Below, in pieces: positions 63,176-64,000 of a stretch of 64,000 nt of DNA (positions within the stretch are counted from its first letter, which is position 1; every line of letters begins with the position of its first letter). This DNA comes from Bacteroidota bacterium (GTDB taxonomy: Bacteria; Bacteroidota; Bacteroidia; Chitinophagales; BACL12). Made by a program: the position numbers and the translations under genes. The stretch lies in NCBI GenBank assembly GCA_016706255.1, contig JADJJZ010000006.1, forward strand, positions 1,054,001-1,118,000, in the 5' to 3' direction. The notes beneath the pieces were generated by a model. It did no database searches, was not told where the DNA came from, and saw only the letters and a list, made by a program, of their open reading frames with translations.

Positions 63176-63850
63176 GTGAAAAAAATATTGATTGCCATTG
63201 ACGGGTATGCAGCATGCGGTAAAAGCACGCTTGCAAAGCAACTGGCAGCTCATTTACATTATTTGTTTTTAGATACCGGCGCCATGTACCGCGCAGTTAC
63301 ATTATATCTGCTGGAAAATAATATTAACTGGTTAGATGCTGCTGCTTTAGATGAAGCTTTAAATAATATTTCAATTGCATTTCAGCGCAACGAAGATGGT
63401 AAAATAATTACATTTTTAAATGGTGATGATGTAGAAGACGCTATTCGTTCGATGCAGGTTTCCAATAAGGTTAGTGAAGTTGCAGCCGTTAGTGCTATAC
63501 GTAAATTTTTAGTGCAACAGCAACAGGAAATCGGTAAAGAAAAAGGTATTGTTATGGATGGAAGAGATATCGGAACAGTAGTATTTCCACACGCCGAATT
63601 AAAATTATTTGTCACTGCCGATATGGATACCCGTGTGCAACGAAGGTTATTGGAATTACAATCAAATGATATACCGGTAAGTGAACAAGATATCCGCGAT
63701 AATTTAATTAAACGCGATAAAGAAGAAACAACAAGAACCGATAGTCCCTTAATGCAGGCGAAAGATGCCATTTTAATTGATAATACCAACCTGACACCCG
63801 AAGAACAATTTACCTTTGTATTAAAATTAGTTGAAGCAAAATTGAAATAA
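63176..63850 (+). CDS. cmk: Cytidylate kinase
   Basis: A 224-residue (d)CMP kinase starting at GTG 63176 (MKKILIAIDGYAACGKSTLAKQLA, Walker A GYAACGKST). Further: FLDTGAMYRAVTLYLLENNI, GRDIGTVVFPHAELKLFVTAD, RVQRRLLELQ, RDKEETTRTDSPLMQAKDA with the family's LID region, and IDNTNLTPEEQ. It phosphorylates CMP and dCMP. The next gene starts 4 bp after its stop, so they may be cotranscribed. Confidence 0.95.
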   Translation: MKKILIAIDGYAACGKSTLAKQLAAHLHYLFLDTGAMYRAVTLYLLENNINWLDAAALDEALNNISIAFQRNEDGKIITFLNGDDVEDAIRSMQVSNKVSEVAAVSAIRKFLVQQQQEIGKEKGIVMDGRDIGTVVFPHAELKLFVTADMDTRVQRRLLELQSNDIPVSEQDIRDNLIKRDKEETTRTDSPLMQAKDAILIDNTNLTPEEQFTFVLKLVEAKLK

Positions 63851-63854
63851 AATT

Positions 63855-64000
63855 ATGTCGGAGATAGGAGTAATTTTTTTATTAATCATCAGAGTTTTAG
63901 CGGCTAATTATTGTACAAGTAGAGCCCGGTTATTAAATCGTAATGTTGTCGGTTGGGGGATATTTGGTTTTGTTTCACCGTTACTTGCCTGTTTATGGAT
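63855..64000 (+). CDS. Start of a membrane protein, truncated by the window edge
   Basis: ATG 63855 opens a frame that runs off the end (at least 48 codons): MSEIGVIFLLIIRVLAANYC, then charged CTSRARLLNRN and hydrophobic GWGIFGFVSPLLACLW. It looks like a short Bacteroidota inner-membrane protein with two helices. The rest is outside the window. Confidence 0.6.
   Translation, partial: MSEIGVIFLLIIRVLAANYCTSRARLLNRNVVGWGIFGFVSPLLACLW

Overview
The window is a stretch of AT-rich chromosome from a free-living Bacteroidota bacterium, probably from the Saprospiria/Chitinophagia side of the phylum and quite possibly a metagenome-assembled genome. The evidence is: several secreted proteins with C-terminal type IX secretion (T9SS) sorting domains, a PorQ homologue, the Bacteroidota-type OstA-like/LptD envelope genes, MlaD, a C-terminal gliding-motility-type (type B) domain at the left edge, and promoter-like TTG-N17-23-TAnnTTTG sequences instead of E. 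coli-type boxes. Placement below phylum level is inference.

Layout. 1-5.4 kb: end of a T9SS type B cargo gene, then a minus-strand run (frameshifted L,D-transpeptidase-like protein, MORN-repeat lipoprotein, membrane metallophosphoesterase, an unrecognised protein with an internal repeat, a CASTOR/POLLUX-like ion channel). 5.6-11.9 kb: housekeeping genes (DinB-fold protein, PaiB-like flavin protein, beta carbonic anhydrase, PhoH ATPase, SAM hydrolase, ABM protein, aroB-aroA). 11.8-18.3 kb: envelope cluster (OstA-like, MlaD, cell-wall amidase on minus; LptD on plus, with two frameshifts). 18.35-20.2 kb, 24.7-25.8 kb and 46.1-47.7 kb: three loci of an unusual intergenic repeat family. 20.3-28 kb: serA among secreted proteins. 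28-34.2 kb: GH57/DUF3536 enzyme, ligase-associated DEXH helicase plus PdeM nuclease, YqgE. 34.4-46 kb: T9SS protein, tocopherol-cyclase-like protein, a probable iron locus (imelysin, frameshifted, plus di-haem oxidoreductase), VanY, an RRM RNA-binding protein and a CotH protein. 46.8-53.4 kb: HMA-AraC regulator, bacilliredoxin, ahcY, pdxJ, Omp28-like lipoprotein, sugar dehydrogenase. 53.4-59.4 kb: a four-gene minus operon in which an M48-type metalloprotease and a putative beta-barrel alternate twice. 59.5-64 kb: lon, porQ, cmk and the start of a membrane protein.

The most unusual content is the repeat family. About 89-bp units, each with an ACCCC-TAAA-GGGGT hairpin and an AATGTACATT palindrome pair, are arrayed 6 to 17 at a time. 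In two arrays the orientation flips part-way. Some units carry a second hairpin inserted in the loop of the first, which lengthens them to about 111 bp. Three loci carry a common end module with 8-bp iteron-like repeats, and one locus is bounded by a 15-bp perfect terminal inverted repeat. I do not recognise it as a described family. It looks like a non-autonomous mobile or structured-RNA element.

At least four genes (ykuD-like, lptD twice, imelysin, probably the 5' end of the 20.3-kb gene) are broken by small indels, mostly in homopolymers. Because lptD is normally essential where its partners are kept, sequencing or assembly error is the simplest explanation. No tRNA, rRNA, CRISPR array, complete insertion sequence or replication origin was recognised.
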